Positions 26,513 to 34,409 of a stretch of DNA of 64,000 nucleotides are shown one piece after another. The notes beneath the pieces were generated by a model. The model searched no databases and had not been told where the DNA came from. It saw nothing but the letters and a program-made list of their open reading frames with translations. The stretch is from NCBI GenBank assembly GCA_017627765.1, contig JAGAGD010000044.1, positions 1 to 64,000 on the forward strand. The letters are read 5' to 3'. Source of the DNA: Prevotella sp. GTDB lineage: Bacteria > Bacteroidota > Bacteroidia > Bacteroidales > Bacteroidaceae. The position numbers and the translations under genes were made by a program. Position 1 is the first letter of the stretch; each line of letters opens with the position of its first letter.

Positions 26513-28621
26513 ATGAGAAAAATCTGCTTGTTATTTTTATGTTTCTCACTATCAGCAGTGTTACAAGCCCAGCATTCAGTATCTGTAATTCCAAAACCTG
26601 TATCAGTAGAAGTTCTTAATAAAACTTTCACCATAGGAAAGAATGTAAGAGTTAAGACAAATATGAATAAAAAAGAGGAAATGTTTCTTAATTCATATTT
26701 GCAAGAAGAGTTGAAATCTATGCGACAGGTGCGTGATGATGGCAAACTGAAATATGTTGTTGCAAAGGTTTATAAAGGTAAGAGTGTGCCTGATTATCTA
26801 AATCATGATGATGCTTATAGACTTAGAAATGTTGACGGAAAGAAAATACTTATAGAAGGAAAATGTGAAAGAGCTGTATTTTATGGTTTACAGACATTGC
26901 TTCAGCTAATAGATGATAATGGAAATATTGTAAGTGTAAATATAGATGACTATCCACGATTTCCCTATCGCGGATTGATGATTGACTGTTCGCGCCATTT
27001 CTGGGATAAGGAGTTTATCCTTAAGCAGATAGACGCAATGGCTCGATATAAGTTTTCATATCTGCATCTTCATCTTACCGATGCTGCAGGATGGCGAATA
27101 GAAAGTAAAAAGTATCCAAGACTTACGGAAATGTCGGCATATAGAACCGAAAGCGATTGGAATAAATGGTGGGTATCAGGTAAGGATAGGAAATATGTGA
27201 ATATGCAATTTCTTTCTTCTGAAGACTCAAGTAAAAAGTATAATAATCCCGACTCACATCCTTATGGTGGTTTCTATACTCAAGATGATTTGCGAGAGAT
27301 TGTTGCCTATGCAGCTGAACGTCATATAACAGTGATACCTGAGATTGAAATGCCAGGACATAGTGAAGAAGTTTTTGCTGCATATCCAGAATTGTCTTGC
27401 ACAGGAAAACCATATACTAGTGGAGAATTTTGTGTTGGCAACGAAGATACCTTTACTTTTTTAGAAAATATTTTAGAGGAAGTTATGGATATATTTCCGT
27501 CAGAATATATACATATAGGTGGCGATGAGGCTTCGAGGAAGTCGTGGGAGAGTTGCCCAAAATGCCAGAAACGTATGGCCGATGAAGGACTTTCTTCAAC
27601 AGCGGAACTGCAAAGCTACATGACTGCAAGAATCGAAAGGTTTCTGAATAGTCATGGGCGAAAATTGATGGGATGGGATGAGATTCTTGAAGGTTTTCTC
27701 GCTCCAAACGCAACTGTAATGTCATGGCGTGGCACAGATGGAGGATTGAAGGCCGCTGCAATGAATCATCATGTCGTAATGTCGCCTGGTGGATATTGCT
27801 ATTTAGATGCATATCAGGATGCACCATCCACACAGCCGCGTGCTTTTGGCGGATATACTCCACTTGAACGTACATATAGTTTTGAACCAGTTCCTCAGGA
27901 GTTAAGAAATACGGAACAGGAGAAGTATATCGATGGAATACAAGGTAATCTGTGGACCGAAATGGTAGAGACTCCAAGCCATCTCGAATATATGCTCTGG
28001 GCTCGCGGACTCGCAATATCGGAAATAGGATGGAGTCAGACACATGATGACTTTTCTGATTTCAGAAATCGTGCCATTCTTGCTACAAAAGACTTGAAGA
28101 AACGCGGATACAATGTTTTCCAAGTAGGGCAGGAGGTTGGCTGCCGAGAGGAAAGCAAGTCTGTAATTTCACATGAAGCTATTGGAAAACCTGTTACTTA
28201 TCTTCTTCCTTATGCTGATGTCTATAGTGCTTCTGGTGAAGGTTCTTTGACTGACGGACTTTCTGGCAACTGGTCTTATGGCGATGGAAGATGGCAGGGA
28301 TTTATCAGTGGAGAAAGATTTGATGCTTTTGTAGACATGCTTTCGCCTACGGATGTTAGGAATATTACAGTCAACTTCATGCAGTTTTCTGGACCAGAGA
28401 TATTTGCACCGTCAGAAGTTGAATTCAGCATATCAGATGACGGAATCAACTTCACGCCTATTTATAATGTTACTCACGACGTTAATAGCAGTCCAGACTA
28501 TTTCATCATGCCAGTTTCTTGGAGTGGAGATAAAACAGCTCGCTACATAAGGGTAAAGGCAAAATCGGGAAAGTACGGCGGGTGGATTTTCACAGACGAA
28601 ATATTTATAAACAAAAAATAG
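26513..28621 (+). CDS. GH20 beta-N-acetylhexosaminidase, exported
   Basis: The 702-residue protein has a signal peptide (MRKICLLFLCFSLSAVLQAQ). A GH20b-like alpha/beta domain (about 25-150) is followed by the GH20 barrel. The barrel begins with FPYRGLMIDCSRHFW and carries the catalytic pair Asp338-Glu339 in HIGGDEA. Asp positions and polarises the substrate N-acetyl group and Glu is the acid/base. A C-terminal beta-sandwich (about 570-702, DGLSGNWSYGDGRWQGF) looks like an F5/8-type carbohydrate-binding domain. It would release terminal GlcNAc or GalNAc in the periplasm, for example from mucin glycans or chitooligomers. The start at 26513 is chosen for the signal peptide and promoter. Confidence 0.92.
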   Translation: MRKICLLFLCFSLSAVLQAQHSVSVIPKPVSVEVLNKTFTIGKNVRVKTNMNKKEEMFLNSYLQEELKSMRQVRDDGKLKYVVAKVYKGKSVPDYLNHDDAYRLRNVDGKKILIEGKCERAVFYGLQTLLQLIDDNGNIVSVNIDDYPRFPYRGLMIDCSRHFWDKEFILKQIDAMARYKFSYLHLHLTDAAGWRIESKKYPRLTEMSAYRTESDWNKWWVSGKDRKYVNMQFLSSEDSSKKYNNPDSHPYGGFYTQDDLREIVAYAAERHITVIPEIEMPGHSEEVFAAYPELSCTGKPYTSGEFCVGNEDTFTFLENILEEVMDIFPSEYIHIGGDEASRKSWESCPKCQKRMADEGLSSTAELQSYMTARIERFLNSHGRKLMGWDEILEGFLAPNATVMSWRGTDGGLKAAAMNHHVVMSPGGYCYLDAYQDAPSTQPRAFGGYTPLERTYSFEPVPQELRNTEQEKYIDGIQGNLWTEMVETPSHLEYMLWARGLAISEIGWSQTHDDFSDFRNRAILATKDLKKRGYNVFQVGQEVGCREESKSVISHEAIGKPVTYLLPYADVYSASGEGSLTDGLSGNWSYGDGRWQGFISGERFDAFVDMLSPTDVRNITVNFMQFSGPEIFAPSEVEFSISDDGINFTPIYNVTHDVNSSPDYFIMPVSWSGDKTARYIRVKAKSGKYGGWIFTDEIFINKK

Positions 28622-28643
28622 ACCGAAACTCGGTCTATTTTTT
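28613..28643. terminator. Bidirectional terminator between the GH20 and DUF1573 genes
   Basis: A 14-bp stem (28613-28626 with 28630-28643) has an A-rich and a T-rich outer arm around GACCGA/TCGGTC. It overlaps the GH20 stop codon and serves both convergent genes. Confidence 0.85.
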
Positions 28644-29030
28644 TTATTTTGCTTCGGTCATGTCGCCTTCAACATATAGTCGCGTCATCTCAACCGTTCC
28701 ATTAGTTCTAATCGTGATAGTCTTCTTAAAGTGTCCTGGGAACTTGCCCGCTCCGTTATACGTTACCTTTATTTCGCCTTTCTTTCCTGGCGCAATAGGC
28801 TGCTTCGTGTAAGAAGGAACGGTGCATCCGCAACTTGCAACAGCCTGATTGATAACGAGAGGTTTGTCGCCCACATTGGTAAATGTGAAGACACATTCCT
28901 GAACGGCATTCTTTTCAGAGAATGAACCGAAATTATGTGATGTCTTGTCGAACTTTATTTCGGCTCCTTTTTGTGCCATTGCCATCATCGACATGCACAC
29001 CATAATCATCATAAAAGCAATTCTTTTCAT
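28644..29030 (-). CDS. Small DUF1573 protein, exported
   Basis: The 128-residue protein has a signal peptide (MKRIAFMMIMVCMSMMAMAQ) and a single DUF1573 domain. It shows the family landmarks HNFGSFSE, FTNVGDKPLVI, ASCGCTVP and VTYNGAGKFPGHFKKTI. The start at 29030 is chosen for the signal peptide; an earlier in-frame ATG at 29066 would place charged residues before it. Function is unknown for the family. The long repeat copy 2 lies directly upstream, and copy 1 is likewise upstream of an operon that contains a DUF1573 gene. Confidence 0.85.
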   Translation of the reverse strand: MKRIAFMMIMVCMSMMAMAQKGAEIKFDKTSHNFGSFSEKNAVQECVFTFTNVGDKPLVINQAVASCGCTVPSYTKQPIAPGKKGEIKVTYNGAGKFPGHFKKTITIRTNGTVEMTRLYVEGDMTEAK

Positions 29031-29063
29031 ATCTTCTATTTTTTTAGTTTCCATTTTCCAATG

Positions 29064-29071
29064 CAAATTTA
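29064..29071 (-). promoter_or_regulatory. -7 box for the DUF1573 gene
   Basis: TAAATTTG on the - strand (29071-29064) fits TAnnTTTG. The only nearby TTG (29099-29097) is 25 bp away, wider than usual. Confidence 0.5.
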
Positions 29072-29207
29072 TATATCATTTCCGAAATAACGTATCCAAA
29101 ATTTTTGTTTATACACTTTTTTAACACGATTTAATTCTTTATTGAAAATTTAAAAAGTCCCCGTTAAGTTTAGGTTAAAGTTAAGGTTCCGTTCCCGTTC
29201 TTATCCT

Positions 29208-29687
29208 TTCAACTTGAAAGCGGTTTTCCGTTTTTTATCTTCACTGAGCGAAAAACTTGCAATCTTCAGAGCCGAGTTGGGTAAAAAATTGATTAACTAA
29301 CCCCGCCCATAACTTAAAATTTTACGACCGAGAAAAATAAAGTTGCAAAATATGCGAGTATTTGGCGGCTTCTCACTCATTTTAGTAAATTATTAGAAAT
29401 CAACATCTTATAGATTTCGCCTCATAATTCGTAAGTGTTAAAAAAGTCAAAGGGCACCTTTCGCAGTGTGAAAGGGCACCTTTGGCACTGCAATATGCCA
29501 CATATCGCACTGCGATATGCTACGTTTCGCATCGCGAAAGGACACCTTTCACTTTTTCGTTCCTTATGTTCGTTTACATAGTTTAAGCCGATTGATTAAC
29601 AATTAAAAGCTTTTTAGCATTTCGCCTCGTGCCAAACGGAAAATCGTTCTCTAGAATTAAAATTCCGTTTGTCAAGATTTTTTACTT
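29208..29687 (-). repeat. Long non-coding repeat, copy 2 (inverted relative to 1-480)
   Basis: This is the reverse complement of 1-480. It shares TCTAGAGAA, CCGTTTGGCACGAGGC, the long block around the paired TTAATTGTTAATCAATCGG, the 22-bp array, GCATATTTTGCAACTT and AGTTAATCAATTTTTTACCC. Flank blocks contain scattered substitutions and small indels. Similarity is lost near 29208. Beyond 29687 no comparison is possible because copy 1 is cut by the window edge. No open frame or transposase is inside, and no target-site duplication is apparent. Confidence 0.85.
29449..29558 (-). repeat. 22-bp tandem palindromic array inside repeat copy 2
   Basis: Units begin at 29449, 29471, 29493, 29515 and 29537 on the + strand (AAAGGGCACCTTT or ATATGCCACATAT type, then a 9-bp linker). 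Compared with copy 1 over the same about 100 bp, a single substitution is seen: GTAGCATAT here against GTGGCATAT at 165-173. Confidence 0.85.
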
Positions 29688-29742
29688 TTTTCGTCAAAAA
29701 ATCGGGCTGATTTTGGAAGTTATAATTTGTAAGTAGTAATTG

Positions 29743-29786
29743 CTCTCCTAAGTTTAGGGGAGCTGTCACGAAGTGACTGAGGAGTG
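29743..29786 (+). repeat. Double stem-loop repeat-like element
   Basis: Two adjacent hairpins are seen: CTCTCCTAA/TTAGGGGAG with a 2-nt loop, then GTCAC-GAA-GTGAC. The combination resembles short interspersed palindromic sequences I have seen in other bacterial genomes, but I cannot name a family. Confidence 0.5.
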
Positions 29787-29868
29787 TGTCTACACGATGC
29801 AATGACATTGTTGATGGTGAATGATGAAAGATTAATGTTAACGGGAACTTTAACTCGTCAGCCGACAC

Positions 29869-29885
29869 AACTATGAACTATGCAC
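29869..29885 (+). repeat. 17-bp direct repeat, left copy
   Basis: AACTATGAACTATGCAC occurs here and again at 35395-35411, on either side of the LRR/peptide/LuxR block. Both copies are built from a TATGAAC heptamer, so the match may be a simple-sequence coincidence. Confidence 0.6.
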
Positions 29886-30052
29886 AATGAACTAAGTAAC
29901 AATCTTCCGTCTAAAAAGTTGAGTATTTACTAAAAGTTGTTGCGCATTTTAATACATTTTACTGACGTACAATTACTTACATACATTAAATCTAAACAAA
30001 ACAAACGCAAAATTAAATAGAATTATATAGTGTTATAATTGAGGGGTGTTTT

Positions 30053-30083
30053 TTGTATGGTACTTTTATTTACATTACTTTTG
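30053..30083 (+). promoter_or_regulatory. Promoter of the LRR protein gene
   Basis: TTG at 30053-30055 and TACTTTTG at 30076-30083 are 20 bp apart. No better promoter is seen nearer to the gene, so the leader would be about 440 nt. Confidence 0.7.
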
Positions 30084-30089
30084 CACCGA

Positions 30090-30531
30090 TTATCACCATA
30101 ATTGAACAACTAATTTATAACTATCGCCGATAGGTAGATAACTATCATTCAGTGAACGGATTAGAGGACAACGGCTATCAGCGACATCTTTCCTTATATA
30201 ATAAAGGTGTATGCGTGGCACAGGAAAAACAAGATTTTCCTGTGAATTTGTCGTCGGATTATTTGGCAGTTCCAAATAATTTGTTACTCTCTCACTCTCT
30301 CTCTCTCTCTCATAGGCGCACCGTCGCTACCAACCTCCCCAAATACATTTTTAAATACGCGCGCGAGTTGTCGTGCAATCCCTGTAGACAAAGGACTCTT
30401 AAGAGATTCTTTTGTCCGGTTTGTCATGCCCGTTCGCCAAGCCATATAATCCGAGTTTAATATAGAAAATCAATCGCTTTTTTGAAAATAAATATAAGCA
30501 AAAACAGTTACATTCATTTAATTTAGAAATA
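30090..30531 (+). promoter_or_regulatory. Long leader of the LRR gene with a hairpin and a CT tract
   Basis: The leader contains a perfect 10-bp hairpin (CACAGGAAAA at 30219-30228 with TTTTCCTGTG at 30235-30244). It also contains an interrupted CT dinucleotide tract at 30287-30311 whose longer part is 17 nt. A 102-codon frame through it (from 30152) starts with GTG, has no ribosome site and an implausible composition, so it is not called a gene. Confidence 0.5.
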
Positions 30532-33500
30532 ATGAGAAAATTCAAACTTTTGTTTTTATTGTTGCTGGCGTTAGTAATGTCGGCGACAAGTGCGTTTGCG
30601 CAAGCCGTGGGAACTACATTCGTGGTGGGCGACATTACCTATGAATTGACGGCTATGGATCTTACCACTCATAATAATACGGCAGTCGTAACTTATATTG
30701 GTGGTTCGGGAGCACAGACAGTACCTTCCACCGTGACACATCCGAAAAATCACGAGATGGTCAAAATCACAGGATCTAAGGAATTTACCAATTGTGCCAG
30801 CGGCGTTACAAGTATCACCTTTTCGGAAGGCTACACCACGATGGGTAAGGGATGCTATGCCAAGTCAAAAAATCTGACCAAGGTTACTTTTCCTGCCTCA
30901 TTTACTACGATGGGTAAAGATTGTTTTGAATCAAATAACAGCCTGATCTCCTTCGAGGTTGCCAGCGGAAACACAATGTTCAAGCATAGCGATCAAGGAT
31001 GGCTTCTTTCCAAGGATGGCACCACGTTGCATGCTTACCCAGGGGGTATCACGGGCGACGTTATTATTCCAGAAAGCATCACGACTATTGAGGCGACAGC
31101 TTTCAACGGATGCAAAGATGTACGGAAAATAACAATTCCATCAACGGTTACCAGCATTGCAACTGGTATCACCACCAGTTTCTTGGCTGTCGGCACCTAT
31201 TTCCATGTCGATACAAACAATCCGAACTATAAGGATGTGGACGGCGTGCTTCTGAATAAAAACGGGGACGAACTTATTACTTTCCCGAAGGACTATTCGG
31301 GTACGCTGATCGACGGTAAGTACACCGTTCCGGGCACGGTAAAGACCATTTGCGGCGAAGCATTCAGCCATACATCTGTATTACCTACTTCTATTGACCT
31401 CAATAATACCGAAACCATTAGTGCGCAGGCATTCAACTATGCTAATGGATTGACAAGCGTAACCATCGGTCCGAAAGTTAGTAGCATACAGGATGGTGCT
31501 TTCGTTAATTGTGAGAAAATAACACAGTATGAGGTTGCACTCGACAATACGACCTATTTAAGTGATGGTGGTATTGTCTATTCCAAGAATAAAGAAACGC
31601 TTTATCTCTGTCCGATAGCCAAGACCGGCCCATACGAGATTCTGGCAGAGACAAAGACCGTGAAGGCGAAGGCCTTTTACCGTTCCAAACTTTCAAGCAT
31701 CAAGTTCCCCACAGCACTTATTACGGTGGAAGACCAGGCTTTTCGCTTCAGCGAAATTGAAACGCTTGACTTTGGGACAAACTCGCACCTTGCGTCTATC
31801 GGTAGTTCTGCCTTTGGCAACACAAAACTCCATGGTAGTCTGACAATTCCAGCCTCTGTTGCCACTTTGAGTTCGGGTGCTTTCAACTATACCAAACTGA
31901 CGGATGTACACATTGCTGACGGCTCACAACTGAATGCCATCACCTATCAGGCTTTCGCTAACATGCCCGATTTGGAAACTTTCACTTTCAACGGCTCTGC
32001 TGTGAATATGAAACGAATTGACGATCAGGCTTTTGCTAACGATCCGAAACTTAAACGACTGGATGTACCAGCCTCGGTAACGATAATTGGCAAGGGTGCT
32101 TTCCTGAACACCCCCGCCTTGGAGACTGTAACCTTTCAGACTCCTTCACAGATAAAGGAGATAAGAGAAGGTGCTTTTGGATCCTGTGGCATAAAATATA
32201 TCACGTTGCCTGATGGCGTTACCAACATTCAGCAACAGGCTTTTGACAACTGTGCCAATCTGACCACCATCACAATTCCCGCATCGGTAACAAGCATCGG
32301 CACAGGAACTTTCAACTTCTGCGAGAATCTTACCTCTATTCAGGTTGATGCAAACAATCCGAACTATTCCTCTCTTGACGGAATGCTGGCCAACAAGGAA
32401 AAAACCAAACTCGTAGTGTTCCCGGCCGGAAAGGCAAACACCAAGTTTGCTATTGTTCCTAACGTAACGGCCGTAGAACCTTACGCTTTCTACGGCAGTG
32501 AGAAGATTACCACCATCACCTTCCCCAAGACCGTGACCTCCATCGGCCAGCGTGCCATTGCTCTGTGTAAGAACTTGAAGTCTTTCAGTTTCATGGGCGA
32601 AGAGAATGTGCCTACGTTGACTAAGGACATCATGTACGAGTCTGGCAATGTGAAAGACATTACCGTGTTCGTGCGCAAGAAGTGGTATGAGAATTCTGCC
32701 AACCAAGCCACTATCAACAACTACAACAACACCTTCAAAGAGGTTCACCCCTCGTTTGTGACCCAGACGGGCTACGACCGCGGCACAGAGTTCTTCCCGA
32801 CCTCCATGACCGACGCCGGCGTCATCAGTTTCTACACACCGCGCACATCGGTCATCATTCCTGCAAAGGTGAAGGAAGACACCAAAGACGCAGTGCGTAA
32901 CAAAACATGGAACGGCGAGTACAACGTGAGCAGCGTGCTCGACTTCGCTTATGAGAACGAAAGCAAGGTAGAAGACATTGTCTTCCTTGCCGACATCGGC
33001 GTAATAGGTCTCAACGCCTTCAAGGCCGGCACCCAGTTGAAAGGCATCTACTTCGTTGGCAACACCCCAGCCCTGTTGAGCAGCACCGACTATCAGCAAC
33101 CCGACAGTTATCCTTTCAAGGCAGGTCAGGCCATCTATGTGAAGGAGAGCAAGGTCAACGAATACAAGACCAAGTGGGAAGTAGACGGCAACACACTCGG
33201 CATCACCCATAAGATACCTCAAGAGACTCATCAGTTTGGCGGTACCGTATGTTTCCCCTTCGACGTGAAATATCCTTCCGGACAAGGCAGCAACGACATC
33301 AAGCCTTATGTGCCGATGGACTACACCCACGCCTACGACACAAGCAATCCGTTCGTAAAGGCATACAGCGTGGACAACTACTATGTGCCAGCCTTTGTTG
33401 GTGCGCTCATACGCAGCAAGGAAGCCGTTACGGTGAATTCCTATTGCGAAATGGATGAAACGCAAGCCCACGATAAGACGGCATTGACTGCACTTGGCTA

Positions 33501-33858
33501 TAGCGAGACAGACAACAACTGTATGATAGGTGCTGTGGAAGATACGCCAATCACCAACGAGACTGGCTATCAATACTACGCTTTCCGCAAGAGTACGGGT
33601 AAGTTCGTAAAACTCAACAACGGTGCCAACTTCCCCCACTTCAAGGCCTACTTCCGCTTGGCAGACAATGCAGCCGCACCTGCCAAGGAGTTTAAGATCG
33701 TCTTCGACGACGCCATGGTGACCGGTATCGACGGCATCATCGACAACACCGCAGCCGACAAGGCCGACGAGCCTTACTACAACCTCAACGGCATGCAGGT
33801 GGTTCGTCCCAGCAAGGGCGTTTACATCCGTGGCGGCAAGAAAGTAATCATCAAATAA
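30532..33858 (+). CDS. BspA-like leucine-rich-repeat surface protein
   Basis: The 1108-residue protein has a signal peptide (MRKFKLLFLLLLALVMSATS, cleavage near AFAQ). It contains many LRR_5 (BspA/Treponema type) repeats between about 50 and 720, of the form ITIPxSVTSIGxxAFxxCxxL. An SYDRGTEF-like linker region and a beta-rich C-terminal segment follow. It ends in YYNLNGMQVVRPSKGVYIRGGKKVIIK-type sequence, resembling the type IX secretion C-terminal signals of this group. BspA-like proteins bind host proteins or other bacteria. The 3' third is richer in GC than its neighbours, and the gene sits in a block flanked by repeats. It is followed 14 nt later by a small acidic peptide gene. Confidence 0.88.
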   Translation: MRKFKLLFLLLLALVMSATSAFAQAVGTTFVVGDITYELTAMDLTTHNNTAVVTYIGGSGAQTVPSTVTHPKNHEMVKITGSKEFTNCASGVTSITFSEGYTTMGKGCYAKSKNLTKVTFPASFTTMGKDCFESNNSLISFEVASGNTMFKHSDQGWLLSKDGTTLHAYPGGITGDVIIPESITTIEATAFNGCKDVRKITIPSTVTSIATGITTSFLAVGTYFHVDTNNPNYKDVDGVLLNKNGDELITFPKDYSGTLIDGKYTVPGTVKTICGEAFSHTSVLPTSIDLNNTETISAQAFNYANGLTSVTIGPKVSSIQDGAFVNCEKITQYEVALDNTTYLSDGGIVYSKNKETLYLCPIAKTGPYEILAETKTVKAKAFYRSKLSSIKFPTALITVEDQAFRFSEIETLDFGTNSHLASIGSSAFGNTKLHGSLTIPASVATLSSGAFNYTKLTDVHIADGSQLNAITYQAFANMPDLETFTFNGSAVNMKRIDDQAFANDPKLKRLDVPASVTIIGKGAFLNTPALETVTFQTPSQIKEIREGAFGSCGIKYITLPDGVTNIQQQAFDNCANLTTITIPASVTSIGTGTFNFCENLTSIQVDANNPNYSSLDGMLANKEKTKLVVFPAGKANTKFAIVPNVTAVEPYAFYGSEKITTITFPKTVTSIGQRAIALCKNLKSFSFMGEENVPTLTKDIMYESGNVKDITVFVRKKWYENSANQATINNYNNTFKEVHPSFVTQTGYDRGTEFFPTSMTDAGVISFYTPRTSVIIPAKVKEDTKDAVRNKTWNGEYNVSSVLDFAYENESKVEDIVFLADIGVIGLNAFKAGTQLKGIYFVGNTPALLSSTDYQQPDSYPFKAGQAIYVKESKVNEYKTKWEVDGNTLGITHKIPQETHQFGGTVCFPFDVKYPSGQGSNDIKPYVPMDYTHAYDTSNPFVKAYSVDNYYVPAFVGALIRSKEAVTVNSYCEMDETQAHDKTALTALGYSETDNNCMIGAVEDTPITNETGYQYYAFRKSTGKFVKLNNGANFPHFKAYFRLADNAAAPAKEFKIVFDDAMVTGIDGIIDNTAADKADEPYYNLNGMQVVRPSKGVYIRGGKKVIIK

Positions 33859-33872
33859 AAAGCATTTAAGCA

Positions 33873-34076
33873 ATGAAAAAGACATATATTCAACCCGAAC
33901 TGGAAGTTCTCTCCATGGGGCACGGTGCCCACCTCATGGAAGTGTGGAGCATAGGCATCGACCCCAACGACCCGGGCATAGGCCCCGGCGATGAAGACGA
34001 CATTGGCGCAAAGCAGGGTTTCTTCGACGAGGAGGATGACTGGGCAAAACTGGGCTTCAATGCTTGGGAAGACTAA
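33873..34076 (+). CDS. Small acidic peptide of unknown function
   Basis: The 67-residue protein starts MKKTYIQPELEVLSMG and ends DDWAKLGFNAWED, with many Asp/Glu and Gly-Pro turns between. It has no signal peptide, helix or cysteine. The MKKTY..P start and the acidic, Trp-rich end are, as I recall, shared by small proteins of Prevotella relatives found next to secreted-protein genes, but I know of no assigned function. It lies 14 nt after the LRR gene and is probably translated from the same mRNA. A decayed second copy of its C-terminus is at 34400-34486. Confidence 0.7.
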   Translation: MKKTYIQPELEVLSMGHGAHLMEVWSIGIDPNDPGIGPGDEDDIGAKQGFFDEEDDWAKLGFNAWED

Positions 34077-34085
34077 TACAGCGTG

Positions 34086-34123
34086 ATGCCATGCTCTGCC
34101 TCACTGATGGTGGGGCATGGCAT
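34086..34123 (+). terminator. Stem-loop after the small acidic peptide gene
   Basis: A 9-bp stem ATGCCATGC (34086-34094) pairs with GCATGGCAT (34115-34123). It is followed by only TTATG rather than a strong T run, so termination is uncertain. Confidence 0.45.
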
Positions 34124-34204
34124 TTATGCTTCCGGCAATACGGCTCTTTTGAGCAACAATTATTAACCAGCCGATGAGTGGTGTAGATAGAGATGGCGAC
34201 AAGT

Positions 34205-34258
34205 CCTACTTCAGTAGGGCACTACTTATACTTCAGTGCCCCACTACTTATACTTTAG
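34205..34258 (+). repeat. Short palindromic repeats with 22-bp period
   Basis: CACTACTTATACTT occurs at 34220-34233 and again at 34242-34255. CCTAC-TTCA-GTAGG (34205-34218) and GGGCACT/AGTGCCC (34217-34223 with 34235-34241) form hairpins. The spacing equals that of the long-repeat array but the sequence differs. Confidence 0.6.
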
Positions 34259-34304
34259 TCGTTGTTAACATTTCAGCCGCTTTTGGCACAAAACAATCAA
34301 ACCT

Positions 34305-34364
34305 ATGGCATTCTACAAGAAAGTACAGATGAAAGTGAACGGCAAGTGGTATCCCAAGTTGTAA
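34305..34364 (+). pseudogene. Remnant of an HU-like DNA-binding protein gene
   Basis: An ATG frame of 19 codons reads MAFYKKVQMKVNGKWYPKL and then stops. This matches, from memory, the opening of HU-like proteins of Bacteroidota (MAFYKK...LNGKWYP). The rest of the gene is missing: the following bases hold the 23-bp repeats and the acidic remnant. It is therefore a truncated relic rather than a functional gene. Confidence 0.6.
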
Positions 34365-34374
34365 ATGATAACGC

Positions 34375-34409
34375 AAAAGTATACCAGATAATAATCTAAA
34401 AGTATACCA
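34375..34409 (+). repeat. Direct repeat AAAAGTATACCA
   Basis: Two identical 12-bp copies are at 34375-34386 and 34398-34409 (23-bp period). They lie between the HU remnant and the acidic-peptide remnant. Confidence 0.6.

Noticed and set aside
1..29687. Inverted repeats as ends of one 28.7-kb composite transposon
   Set aside because: No transposase or integrase lies within or beside the copies, the enclosed genes are largely housekeeping, and flanks have diverged too much for a recent insertion.
30152..30460. 102-codon frame in the LRR leader
   Set aside because: GTG start without ribosome site, runs through the CT tract (repeated Ser-Leu) and has no recognisable features.
32146..33885. 579-codon open frame antisense to the LRR gene
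   Set aside because: It is the mirror of a GC-rich stretch of the real gene; no domain, signal peptide or start context, and the + strand frame is clearly a BspA-like protein.
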